NCBI GenBank assembly: GCA_022496185.1
Contig: WTXG01000116.1
Span: 1 to 64,000, forward strand
Source: Multifurca ochricompacta
Lineage: Eukaryota > Basidiomycota > Agaricomycetes > Russulales > Russulaceae
Reading direction: 5' to 3'
DNA: 64,000 nucleotides
Each line of letters opens with the position of its first letter. Within the stretch, counting starts at the first letter, position 1. The notes under the pieces were generated by a model that had not been told where the DNA came from, searched no databases, and saw only the letters and a program-made list of their open reading frames with translations. Shown one piece after another: positions 20,041 to 30,643 of this stretch. A program made the translations under genes and the position numbers.

Positions 20041-21530
20041 CTCCTTTCCTTTTCAGGACAATGGTGAGCCGTCCATTCGTTCTGATCAACCTAAGGCCCT
20101 GGAGGGGCCACTGGCCATTACATTCCCTATGGCTGTCCCTATGCAAACTCAAGGGGAGGTCGATCTGCCAAGGACGCCATCCCCTGTTGCCACACAAACC
20201 CCAAGTTCTGGTAATACAGTCTGGGCTACCCACCTTCACGCCCTGCAATGCAAGAGCCTCCGCCCCGCGCGCCGCGCAACTGGTTTCTCCAGACTCAGCG
20301 GACCGTTGCCCCCACTTTGGAGGACATGCCCCCTCAGAGACTGCGAGAGAATCCTTGCAGGAATCCACGTTACTTTGGTGATGATAATGCCGAGTTAGGT
20401 GAGGATGGGCAACTCGGGCATTGTGCTCTGCTTGCGGCAGCTGCATATAGTGATCCGCTCACATATCAGGAGGCGATGAAGTCAGACTATGCTAGCGACT
20501 GGCAGGACGCATGCCAATATGAAATGGATGCACTAGCCAAGAATGGAACTTGGACACTGGTGGACTTACCAGCCAATCGGAAGGCTGTGAAGTCCAAGTG
20601 GGTTTTCAAGCGCAAAGCCAATGGACGCTTTCGCGCACGCTTAGTTGCTAAGGGATTCATGCAAATTCAAGGTATTGATTATGATGAAACATTTTCTCCA
20701 GTAGCCCGGTTCGAGTCTTTGAGACTGCTGCTAGCATTGGCCGCGCTAGAGGATTGGGAGATCCATCAAATGGATGTCAAGTCGGCACTCCTGAATGGAC
20801 TACTGGATGAGGAAATCTATATGGAGCAACCAGAGGGTTTCATCACATCGGGCCAGACGAATAAGGTATGCCTACTGAAAAAGGCAATTTACGGACTCAA
20901 ACAAGCCTCACGCGCATGGAACTTGCAATTCCATGGAGTTCTATTGGAGCTCAGCTTCACGCACACTTTCTCTGATGCCGGGGTATATGTGCGTCGTTGT
21001 CAAGATGGGGAGGGTACAGCAATCATAATCCTCTATGTCAACGACATCACTATCTTAGGCGATACTCTCAAAGAGGTTAACCAGATCAAGGGGATCTTAT
21101 CTAAGCGCTATGAAATGACAGATCTAGGTGAGATCAACTCATATCTTGGAGTCCAGATCACACGCAACAGATCTATCAAGCATCTGGAAATTGATCAATC
21201 ACAGTACATTGGAGAGATTGTTGCACGCTTTGGGATGGCAGATGTGAACCCCGCATGCACACCACTCCCTGCTGGGGCAGATGTCCACCTGGTAAAGCAC
21301 ACTGAACAGGCTACTCAAACAGAAATCACATATTACCAACAAATTATTGGGAGCCTTCTGTACATGCAAATTGGGACTCGCCCTGACATATCTTTTGCTG
21401 TAGCGCATCTTGCGCAGTATGCAGCAAATCCTTCGCCACAACACCTGCGACTTGCCAAATATGTGCTGGCTTATCTAAGGAGCACAGCCAACCTTAGGCT
21501 TCGCTACGATGGAGCGCGTGGAGAGGGACT
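20041..21530 (+). pseudogene. Copia-2 reverse transcriptase
   Basis: Reverse transcriptase core with NGTWTLVDLPANRKAVKSKW, RLVAKGFMQIQGIDYDETF, HQMDVKSALLNGLLDEEIY and GLKQASRAWN. The catalytic motif reads ILYVNDITILG instead of YVDD (GAC to AAC), which should abolish polymerase activity. There is a frame change between about 20248 and 20400, with a Pro-rich linker in a second frame. The gene is cut at 21530 by the Copia-1 element; the RNase H continues at 30157. Confidence 0.88.
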
Positions 21531-22035
21531 TGTTGAACACAGAAGATGTTCAGTGATGCTTCAGGCATCAGGTGATTAGATTAGCTACTTGTAGATTAGA
21601 TTAGATACCGAAGTTTCGGACTTTTTACATTATCATTATTACTTTCTTTCTCACATTCCGCAGTAGCTGACTGATGCACCATGTAACATGTGATTTCTGT
21701 AATGGCCAATGGCCTTTCTCCCTCATGTTTATTGTTTGGACTTTGTCCGGCACTTGTGGACTTATTCCCAGTGCACAGACCATCCCTTGGAATTGTATAT
21801 AAGGGTGTCTGTTTCGTCTCTTACACTTCAGAGTTTCTTCTACCTCTGAAGTGTAAGTCCGCTCTCTTACTTACTATTATACCTTGAGACTAACGCTCCT
21901 TGTAGTAACTTGTCTTTGTCTAGGTCAGTAGTATAGTAATATAGAGTTTCTTCTACCTCTGAAGTTAACTTGTCTTTGTCTAGCCTAAACCACTAACTTC
22001 ACAGTCAGTATGCTGCGCCTCATGCCTATTCAACA
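21531..22035 (+). mobile_element. 5' LTR of Copia-1 copy b
   Basis: 505 bp, TGTTGAACACAG...TATTCAACA, with inverted termini. TATA box gtatataag near 21795, about 30 bp before the hairpin segment A (21830-21852). Then an intron-like stretch of 53 nt (21853-21905: GTAAGT donor, GACTAAC branch, CTTGTAG acceptor), B (21906-21923), a 19-nt spacer, and fused A-B (21943-21983) identical to the 41-nt predicted splice product. Confidence 0.95.
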
Positions 22036-22050
22036 GGTTATGGGCCCTGG
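22036..22050 (+). other. Primer-binding site, half-tRNA type (Copia-1 copy b)
   Basis: ggttatgggccctgg immediately after the LTR, the same as in Copia-2. The complement resembles the anticodon arm of initiator Met tRNA. Confidence 0.7.
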
Positions 22051-24552
22051 GCACTCTTTACTGATCTGTATCCTCTTTTGATCAGTCCAACCTTTCTTCA
22101 AGCTCACTGCTTCAAGACTTCTTTGTTCCCAATCACAGTCACAGTGAGCTTCGATTTCATCTTCTCTTGCCCTTAACTGTCCACAAGGTGGTGCGCTTTA
22201 TGTGCCCACCTTGATCTGTCTGGCTAGTCCCTCAGGGGATTCTTGCAAGAGGTGATGAGGGACCCTAAGCAGGTGAAACACCTTGAGTTCCTCATGTGTG
22301 CTCTAAGTAAATAGTATTCTTAGTTGTAGCTGGGTTTTCGTCCCATCCATAGTCTTAGTAGGCCACTTGCCCAGAAGGCTTGGGGCTATAGGTTCAGTCA
22401 ATGCTTGGCTCGATCCATAAGCCAGGTTTAGCGACCTGCAGGTAGAGTTTAGGGTCTAGAACAAGGCATGGGTAGTCACTCCCATGACGCTTGGGCTCGA
22501 TACAAGTAGGCTTGAACTACTATAGTAGATACACAGTAGCTACAGTGGGTCAAAAAACCGTCCCGATGTTTGCACCATTTCTAGTATTCACTCTATAGCA
22601 CCTCAGCATTTAGGAATCTGGTTATGGTGTGGCTGTATGTCTGAAAGCCCTGCTTCCTGGCTACCATGCCCAATTTGGATCAAAGACATTGGCCATGATA
22701 TAAGCATTTTATGATCAAATCAAATCAATCAATCATCGGGACGGTTTTTTGACCCACATTTTTAATCCACTATCTGCCCAATTACTCCTTTTTTTCACCC
22801 CTTTTTGCCTTGGTAACTCCTTGAATCCTTTTAGTCATCCTTTCTATAACCTTTTGCCATCATTCTGGTGCATTTTATTCCACTCCTCCACCACCCTCTC
22901 CACAACTCAGGTACCCCCTTGACTGGTTAAGAACCTTCTTCAGATCCACCCAGAGGTGTCCAATGGGGCTAATATTTCAAGAGATTGGGCTATCCATACC
23001 AGGCTTCAATATTCCTGTCTTAAAACTGCTGGCTTGCCTTCTTGGAATTGTGTTTTGGGTCATTGTCCTGCTGAAACATGGTTTCACCCTCCACCATTTC
23101 CAACTTTTCAAACCTTTCCACCACTCCGCCATCCAAAATATCACAGTACTGGCATGGATTCATGATCCCCTAAACCCCTGTAAGCATTCCTAGTCCATTC
23201 CACCCATACAAGACCAATACCATAAGTTCTTCCTCCTCCATGCTTGACTGTCAGGGTGGTGGTTCTGTCAGAGAGTGGTTACCATGAAAATTGGACAGTG
23301 GATGACTGGAAAAGGATCTTGTGGTCAGGTGAGACTATAATGAACAGAATTGGTTCAGACAGAAGGAGCTACACTTGGAAAAATAAGGGAGAACCACCCT
23401 CTGACAGAACCACCACCCTGACAGTCAAGCATGGAGGAGGAAGAACTTATGGTATTGGTCTTGTATGGGGTGGAATGGACTAGGAATGCTTACAGGGGTT
23501 TAGGGGATCATGAATCCATGCCAGTACTGTGATATTTTGGATGGCGGAGTGGTGGAAAGGTTTGAAAAGTTGGAAATGGTGGAGGGTGAAACCATGTTTC
23601 AGCAGGACAATGACCCAAAACACAATTCCAAGAAGGCAAGCCAGCAGTTTTAAGACAGGAATATTGAAGCCTGGTATGGATAGCCCAATCTCTTGAAATA
23701 TTAGCCCCATTGGACACCTCTGGGTGGATCTGAAGAAGGTTCTTAACCAGTCAAGGGGTACCTGAGTTGTGGGAGAGGGTGGTGGAGGAGTGGAATAAAA
23801 ATGCACCAGAATGATGGCAAAAGGTTATAGAAAGGATGACTAAAAGGATTCAAGGAGTTACCAAGGCAAAAGGGGTGAAAAAAGGAGTAATTGGGCAGAT
23901 AGTGGATTAAAAATGTGGGTCAAAAACCGTCCCGATGATTGATTGATTTGATTTGATCATAAAATGCTTATATCATGGCCAATGTCTTTGATCCAAATTG
24001 GGCATGGTAGCCAGGAAGCAGGGCTTTCAGACATACAGCCACACCATAACCAGATTCCTAAATGCTGAGGTGCTATAGAGTGAATACTAGAAATGGTGCA
24101 AACATCGGGACGGTTTTTTGACCCACTGTAAAAGGTTTTGTCTCTGGGCAGAAGTATTTGCTGCTGTAATTGGGGGTCCGCCCCAACCAGAGGAAACCTG
24201 ATAGTCTACTATAGTCATGGCCCCAATCATCTAGGGCTTAATCATGGACTCCACCACCAGCACTAGAGGAAGGGCTCTACACCCTTTGTCTCTAGTGGAA
24301 CTTGCGGTTGGCTCCTCCATGACATGACTCCCCATCTATTTACACAATGTCCCCCTGATGTGGGCTTAGGACTTGTTGTAGATGGCACTAGACAGTCTAC
24401 TATACTACTTAGAAGTCACACATCAGAGGCAGGATTTTTTTAAGTTCTGAAGCATAGTGCCACAGATTGGACAGGCCCTCTTAAATGAGACCTGGACAAC
24501 TGGTTCTAATTGCTCCTTGGAACCAGGATCAAACCTTTTTAAAATCATCTCA
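22051..24552 (+). other. Long Copia-1 leader, interrupted by a Tc1 foldback
   Basis: About 900 bp of leader (excluding the foldback at 22543-24128) before the gag ATG. No gene is seen in it. Copy c has the same leader on the reverse strand (55631-56539) without the foldback; that empty site, cagtagcta followed by gagggttttg, confirms the TA insertion point. Confidence 0.7.
22543..24128. mobile_element. Tc1-type foldback element with transposase C-terminal arms
   Basis: A 1586-bp palindrome with TA TSD (22541-22542 and 24129-24130). Arms of about 730 bp (22543-23273 and 23399-24128) are inverted copies around a unique centre of about 125 bp. The ends read CAGTGGGTCAAAAAACCGTC. Each arm begins with a module of about 215 bp that is itself bounded by inverted repeats (catcgggacggttttttgac at its inner end). 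The right arm read on + encodes a broken C-terminal part of a Tc1-family transposase (WTVDDWKRILWSGETIMNR, GSDRRSYTWKNKGEP, SFKTGILKPG, IGHLWVDLKKVLNQS) with several stops. Confidence 0.9.
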
Positions 24553-26588
24553 ATGTCTTCCATCGTCTTCCCTCCCACTTTCAAGTTCGATAAACTTGAT
24601 GGCTCAAACTGGCAGCAATGGTTGGTGTCCTTCACTGCCTTGCTGAGGATAAATGGAATGAAGAGGCATATCACTCATGATGCCCCTGAATTCCTGAATC
24701 CGCCCAAGCCAGAAGATGGTGAAAAGGATGATGAGTACGCCAAACGCTTCGCACAATGGTCAGAGCCCATGTACCTAGAGTGGAACAGAGTGGAGGAAGT
24801 CCTTATGGGAGTTCTGGTGATGGTAACATTGCCAGAAACATACTCCCAAATTGCCTCTGACAGAACTTACCCCTCTGTCAATGCCAAGTATGAGCGATTC
24901 GAATCGCTATACGGCTCAGTAGGTAGCATGGCCACCTACAATCTGTGGTGCTCAGTTTCATCCTTCCATTTGGAGGAAGGCAAACAATTTAGGCCCCAGT
25001 TGCAGTGTGTGTTGGATGCGAGGAGTACTCTTAAAGAGAATGGGATGGAGATCTCTGATCTCCAGATGAGCTTCATTTTGCTCCAATCCCTACCTCCATC
25101 CTACAATGCCATTGCTGGCTCTATCCTGGCATCAGGTCCTCCTGACCGCCTTTCCCCTCAGGACCTTGTACAAAGGTTCTTAAACGAGGAAAGCCGACTT
25201 GCCAGCCCTGCAGGAAGTGGTGTTGGGGCTGCCCTTAACAAGGCAGCCCATGTCAATAAAAATAAAAACAAAAAACAAACAAATTTCACGCCACAACCTG
25301 CAGGTGCATCATTGTCCAATGATGTCACCTGCTTCTATTGCCAGAAGCCAGGCCACAAGGCAAATGAATGTTGGCAAAGGAAACAGGACAGAGCCAATGC
25401 TGATGCAGGCAAAAAGGGCAACAAGAGGAAGGGGCAAGGCCCCAGTGTACAAAATAACTCCACACAAATAGCTACCGTAGTTAATGGTAGTGGCAGAATA
25501 CAGGAGGTGCATGAGACACCTCGTATTTCACTTTATACTTTGACCGAGCATACGCAACAAGTTGATGATGGCAGCAATCCTTGGATGATGGACAGTGGAG
25601 CCACCACCCACTTTACACCATACTTAGATGATTTCTCTGAGTATTTCCCACACAAGGGACATCAGGTGACAATTGGTGATGGATCCATAGTCCAAGTCGA
25701 AGGAACAGGCAAAGTCATACTCAGAACTCGAAACAATTATGAGTTAGAGTTAAACAATGTCTTTTATATGCCTGGCAGTGAAAGAATACTGTCAACAAGC
25801 TGCATCACAGACAAAGGTGGCTCAGTGGAATTTTCTCCATCTGAGGTCAAAATAAAGTACAATAATACAATTATAGTGGAAGGTGTCAAGGCTATGGGAC
25901 TCTATTGGGTCTTTGGGAAAACTATGCAGAATCTAAATGCTGCTTCCCACAAATCTGCATCAAGTAGCCTTGATACCTGGCACTTACGCATGGGTCATAT
26001 GTCAAAAGAGGCCCTCAAAAGACATGCTCCTAAGGCTGTAAAAGGTCTTAGTATAGATAATAGCCAAGTGGAAGACAAGCCATGTTACGGCTGTGAAATG
26101 GGAAAATCACACCGTCTTCCATTCCCTCCCTCTCAAAAGAGAGCTTCAGCACCCTTGGAAGTCATTCATAGTGACCTAGTTGGTCCTTTACAATGTACTT
26201 CAATTCAAGGGAACCTATATTTCACCACTTTCATAGACAACTTTAGCAGGACAGCTCTAGTTGTTGCTATGAAAGCTAAAAGTGACTTTACATCAGTCTT
26301 CTGTAATATTAAGGCATTCTTGGAAAATAAAACAGACAAGAAAATAAAGACCTTACATACAGACTGAGGTGGCAAATTTGTCAATAGGGAGCTGAAGTTG
26401 ATACTTGAGCAGGCTGGCATAGAGCACAAATTGACGATGCCATATTCCCCACAACAGAATGGAAGGGCTGAAAGGTTCAACAGAACCATCATGGAAAAGG
26501 CAACCAGTATGCTGCATCATGCTGGTCTTTCCCTTGGTTTCTGGGAATGTGCAGTGCAAACAGCCTGTCACATATACAATAGAACGCC
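24553..26588 (+). pseudogene. Copia-1 copy b gag, protease and integrase
   Basis: The start is the ATG of MSSIVFPPTFKFDKLDGSNW; the open frame extends upstream but only to a non-ATG codon. In order: gag core (EQW-type DKLDGSNWQQWLVSF), zinc knuckle CFYCQKPGHKANEC, protease WMMDSGATTHFTP, GAG-pre-integrase (LDTWHLRMGHM...CYGCEMGKSH), integrase core (HSDLVGPLQ, TTFIDNFSRTALV, HTD at about 26360, SPQQNGRAERFNRTIME). A TGA replaces the expected Arg just after HTD. The Gypsy-A solo LTR cuts the integrase after IYNRT. Confidence 0.9.
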
Positions 26589-27079
26589 TGTCACAGTTAG
26601 GTGCGGAACTGTGTCGTCGTCGAACAAGAGGAAACAAGTTCAGTCAAGGTTCAAAGGTCACAGTGGATCAAGCCTAGTTCAAAGTCGATAGGGCACGCGC
26701 ATGAGATTCGAAGTCGACGGCAGAGACGCTCGGTCCTGCAGCAAGTTCAAGATGATGAAGGCTCTCCAAGTCACATCTTGGAGAGTTCAAGTGGGGTTCT
26801 AACTGGGAGGACTCAAGGATTCCGAAGCACCTTTGATTGAACACAAGAGAACAGACTTAGTCTGTCTCTCTACTCTAGTAGGTCTTTAAATACATGTAGA
26901 ACTAGCTATGTCATAGTAAATAGAAGGTTCTAGGACTATGACATAGTATCTAAATGGTTGTGCAGTAGAATGAACTAGAACTAAGGAGAATTAGGAGGGG
27001 TTAGGCCCTCAGTAAGCCAAAACACCGGTGAAACACAATGTCAAGTCATTAGTAACGTCACAGGGAGAATTCTGTCACA
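26589..27079 (-). mobile_element. Solo LTR, Gypsy-A family
   Basis: A 491-bp reverse-strand LTR (TGTCACAGTTAGG...TTCTGTCACA on +) with perfect TSD ACGCC (26584-26588 and 27080-27084). It is the reverse complement of the LTR at 1151-1651 with few differences, including the hairpin with stem CTCTCCAAG/CTTGGAGAG. It entered a Copia-1 element whose own LTRs are nearly identical, so this family was recently mobile. Confidence 0.93.
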
Positions 27080-27084
27080 ACGCC

Positions 27085-29404
27085 TATCTGCTCTAATAAG
27101 TGGAGGACACCACTTGAGCTTCTGGATGGGGACATTCCAGATGTCTCTTACTTTAAAATATTTGGCTGCTTAGCCTACTATACTGTCCCAGAGGATAAAA
27201 GACGTAAACTGGATCATAAAGCCAGGGAAACAGTCTTTGTCGGGTATGCACCCCATTCAAAAGGATATTTGCTATGGGATATGCGTACTCGATCCTTCGT
27301 ATTGTCAAGAGATGTGACATTTGATGAAGGATCCTTCCCATCCAACCTTGCCAAGGACAGCAAGGGAAAACAAAAGGAAAAAGTTACACCTTTTGTACTA
27401 GAAGTTGAGAGGCCTGTCCAGCCTCAACCAGCAGTAGCCACAGTTCCTCAGGCTCCTGAAGACAAGGAAGCCGAGGTTGAGGAACAGGAGGTAGTGGAAC
27501 CTCCTCAAATAAATCCTGAGCCTACCACACCTGACAATGAGACACACAACATAACTATCTATCAGACTCCTCCATCCCAAATTATGGAACCATCAGAACT
27601 CCCCCAGAGAACTCGTGCCAAAAGACAATCTAAAAAGAATGTTGGCAGACTTCCCCAACCAGTTTTTACTAGGGAAAGTCCACGATCTCAACAACGTGAC
27701 AGGGCTGTGCAGGAAGATCTAGATCTTGATACTGCCTGTCCCAAACGTTCACATCGCATGAATCCTCGATTTTATAATGAGGATAATGCTGAGTTTGTGC
27801 AGGGTTCTTCCAGACTTGGGCATATGGAGTTGCTAAACGCTGCAGGAGTCTCTTATAGAGACCCCCTGACTTTTCAGGAGGCAATGCAGTCTGACAACAC
27901 CAATGAATGGCTTGAGGCATGTAAATATGAAATTGATGCCTTAGATAAACTTAATGTGTGGCACCTTGAAAATCTTCCAAAAGGAAGAAAGGCAGTCAAG
28001 TCAAAATGGGTTTTTAAACTGAAACCAGATGGACGGTTTTGTGCTAGGCTCATGGCAAAAGGTTTCACCCAAATAGAAGGGGTGGACTTCGACGAAACAT
28101 TCTCTCCAGTTGCCAGATTTGAATCACTTAGATTATTACTAGCATTAGCTACGCTAGAGGATTGGGAAATCCACCAGATGGATGTCAAATCGGCATTCCT
28201 TCATGGCGATCTGGATGAAGAAATTTATATGGAGCAACCAGTTGGTTTCATTGTTGCTGGTCAAGAGTCCAAAGTTTGTAGGCTACAAAAAGCTTTATAC
28301 AGCCTCAAACAAGCCTCCCAAGCATGGAATCTTCAATTCCATGCAGTTCTTAATGAACTGGGCTTCACTCGGACGTACTCTGATGCAGGAGTATATGTGT
28401 TTCATCAAAAGGAGGAGGATGATTCACTTTATGTCATTCTCTATGTAGATGACATTACTATACTTGGATCTTCCAATGATAAGATAACGTGGCTGAAGTC
28501 ATCTCTATCTAATCGATATGAAATGACTGACTTGGGAGAAATCCAGTCCTACCTTGGAGTTAACATCACCAGGGACCGTCCTAATAAGACACTGGAAATT
28601 GACCAAGCAGCCTACGTTTTATCTATTATTGAGAAGTTTGGAATGAGGGACTCCAACCAAGTATATACTCCTCTTCCCTCTGGCGCTGATGTTCATCTGG
28701 TCAAGTTTGATGGCCAGGCATCTACTTCAGAAATAAAGAAGTACCAACAGTTGATGGGGTCTTTGCTATGGGTGCAAATTGGAAGCAGACCCGATATCAG
28801 TTTTGCTGTGGCGCGCCTTAGTCAATATGCTTCCAACCCCTCTCAAGATCACATGTGACTTGCAAAATATGTCTTAAAGTATCTCAATAGTACAAAAGAC
28901 TGCAAGTTGCGGTATTCTGGAGGGAATGGGGAGAGTGGCCTTCATGGCTTTGCAGATTCCTCATGGGGAGATCAAGAGGACTGCCACTCTACCTCAGGCT
29001 ACGTGTTTTTCCTGGCAAATGGTGCCATTTCATGGTGTTCCAGAAAGCAGAAAACAGTAGCACAGTCCACCACTGAAGCTGAATATATGAGCCTCTCTGA
29101 GGCTGCAAATCAGGCAGCGTGGTATAGGACCTTTATGGAGGAATTAGGGTATGAGGTATCCTCCCCTATACTACTCCATTGTGACAATAAGGGTGCCGTA
29201 GATTTGGCATTAAACCCAGTCACAGGAAGGCGGTCAAAGCATATACCTATCAAGTACCATGCCATTAGGGGGTACATTGAATCGCACATAATTGAGTTAG
29301 TGCGGACCCCCACTGGTGAGATGCTGGCAGATGGCTTCACTAAGTCTCTACCAAGAGCATTGTTTGAAACCATGGTCAATGGACTTGGACTTATGCTGGA
29401 ATGA
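27085..29404 (+). pseudogene. Copia-1 copy b integrase end, reverse transcriptase and RNase H
   Basis: Continues after the solo LTR: the integrase C-terminal domain (SYFKIFGCLAYYTVPEDKRR, VFVGYAP), a Pro/Glu-rich linker with a basic stretch (RTRAKRQSKKNVG) that may serve nuclear import, then reverse transcriptase (DETFSPVARFESLRLLLA, QMDVKSAFLHGDLDEE, ILYVDDITILG) and RNase H (GFADSSWGDQED, TTEAEYMSLSEAANQ, HCDNKGAVDLAL) ending at 29404. The TGA at 28856-28858 lies where copy c has CGA. The catalytic YVDD is intact. Confidence 0.92.
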
Positions 29405-29636
29405 AAGAGCTGGAATCTGGAAACTTTGAATACCAGTTTCACTTTCCCACCATGAGCAAACTTCTCAACTTCGAGAGTGATGCAAGAGGTGTGTATGGTT
29501 TCAGTTTGCATAAGTGAATCACTGCGATATGCCTCTGAACACCATGCTCTTCTTCTTGCACTTGAGAGTTAGAGAAGTTGGATCTCTGGCAGTGTGCTCA
29601 TTCAACTCATTTCCACTTATGACCAGATGCCTTCAG

Positions 29637-29646
29637 CATGGAGGGA
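29637..29646 (+). other. Polypurine tract, Copia-1 copy b
   Basis: catggaggga directly before the 3' LTR, identical in the other Copia-1 copies. It primes plus-strand DNA synthesis. The 3' UTR (29405-29636) contains no gene. Confidence 0.8.
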
Positions 29647-30151
29647 TGTTGAACACAGAAGATGTTCGGTGATGCTTCAGGCATCAGGTGATTAGATTAG
29701 CTACTTGTAGATTAGATTAGATACCGAAGTTTCGGACTTTTTACATTATCATTATTACTTTCTTTCTCACATTCCGCAGTAGCTGACTGATGCACCATGT
29801 AACATGTGATTTCTGTAATGGCCAATGGCCTTTCTCCCTCATGTTTATTGTTTGGACTTTGTCCGGCACTTGTGGACTTATTCCCAGTGCACAGACCATC
29901 CCTTGGAATTGTATATAAGGGTGTCTGTTTCATCTCTTACACTTCAGAGTTTCTTCTACCTCTGAAGTGTAAGTCCGCTCTCTTACTTACTATTATACCT
30001 TGAGACTAACGCTCCTTGTAGTAACTTGTCTTTGTCTAGGTCAGTAGTATAGTAATATAGAGTTTCTTCTACCTCTGAAGTTAACTTGTCTTTGTCTAGC
30101 CTAAACCACTAACTTCACAGTCAGTATGCTGCGCCTCATGCCTGTTCAACA
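29647..30151 (+). mobile_element. 3' LTR of Copia-1 copy b
   Basis: 505 bp, nearly identical to the 5' LTR. A at 29946-29968, intron-like 29969-30021, B at 30022-30039, fused A-B at 30059-30099. Confidence 0.95.
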
Positions 30152-30156
30152 GGACT

Positions 30157-30616
30157 TGTCAGCTACTCGGACTCTAGTCTTGGGGACCATGCCGACGATC
30201 ACCATTCCACCTTGGGCTACATCTTTTTACTCACTGACTCATCCATTTCTTGGACCTCGCGTAAGCAGAAGACCGTCACCCAAAGCACCACTCACGCAGA
30301 GTACATGGCACTTGCTGAAGCGGCAAATCAAGCCACTTGGTACCAGAGTTTCCTCTCGGAACTTGGCTACAATGTTACAGATCCGATTCCCTTACATGGC
30401 GATAACAAAGGGGCAGTTGACTTGGCTCTCAACCCTGTGACCGGGCGAAGATCCAAACACATTGCTATCAAATTCCACGCCATTCGCGAATACGTTGAAC
30501 AGGGACACATCGATCTAATCAGAACACCCACTGGAGAAATGCTGGCTGATGGATTCACAAAACCACACACACATACGCAACTCCAAGACTTCATCACTGG
30601 ACTAGGGCTTATCTAA
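30157..30616 (+). pseudogene. Copia-2 RNase H
   Basis: Resumes the Copia-2 polyprotein after copy b: a SYSD...LGDHADDHHSTLGYIF stretch in the frame used by 30212-30616, then SRKQKTVTQSTTHAEYMAL, LHGDNKGAVDLALNPVTGRR and RTPTGEMLADGFTKP, ending at TAA 30614-30616. The catalytic TEAEY motif reads THAEY. A polypurine run (cacaggggga) precedes the 3' LTR. Confidence 0.88.
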
Positions 30617-30643
30617 TCCAGGATTGTCTCAATCACAGGGGGA

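Larger units (their letters stand above)
21531..30151 (+). mobile_element. Copia-1 copy b, complete
   Basis: 505-bp LTRs at both ends and perfect TSD GGACT (21526-21530 and 30152-30156). The LTRs differ at three positions noticed, all transitions and two at CpG, so the insertion is young. After removing the Tc1 foldback and the solo LTR the element is about 6.5 kb, matching copy c. The gag-pol frame has TGA stops (for example at 26365-26367 and 28856-28858) where copy c has Arg codons. Confidence 0.95.

Noticed and set aside
19982..20446. Reverse-strand frame of 154 codons
   Set aside because: Antisense to the Copia-2 integrase/reverse transcriptase linker; no domain, unusual composition.
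21690..21887. Short frame starting MISVMANGLSPS, present in several Copia-1 LTRs
   Set aside because: It runs through the TATA box and transcript start of the LTR, so it is not carried on the element RNA as a unit; its repetition only reflects LTR similarity.
22963..23193. Hydrophobic frame (MGLIFQEIGL) seen on both strands of the Tc1 foldback
   Set aside because: It is antisense to the transposase C-terminal coding arms; its two copies reflect the palindrome.
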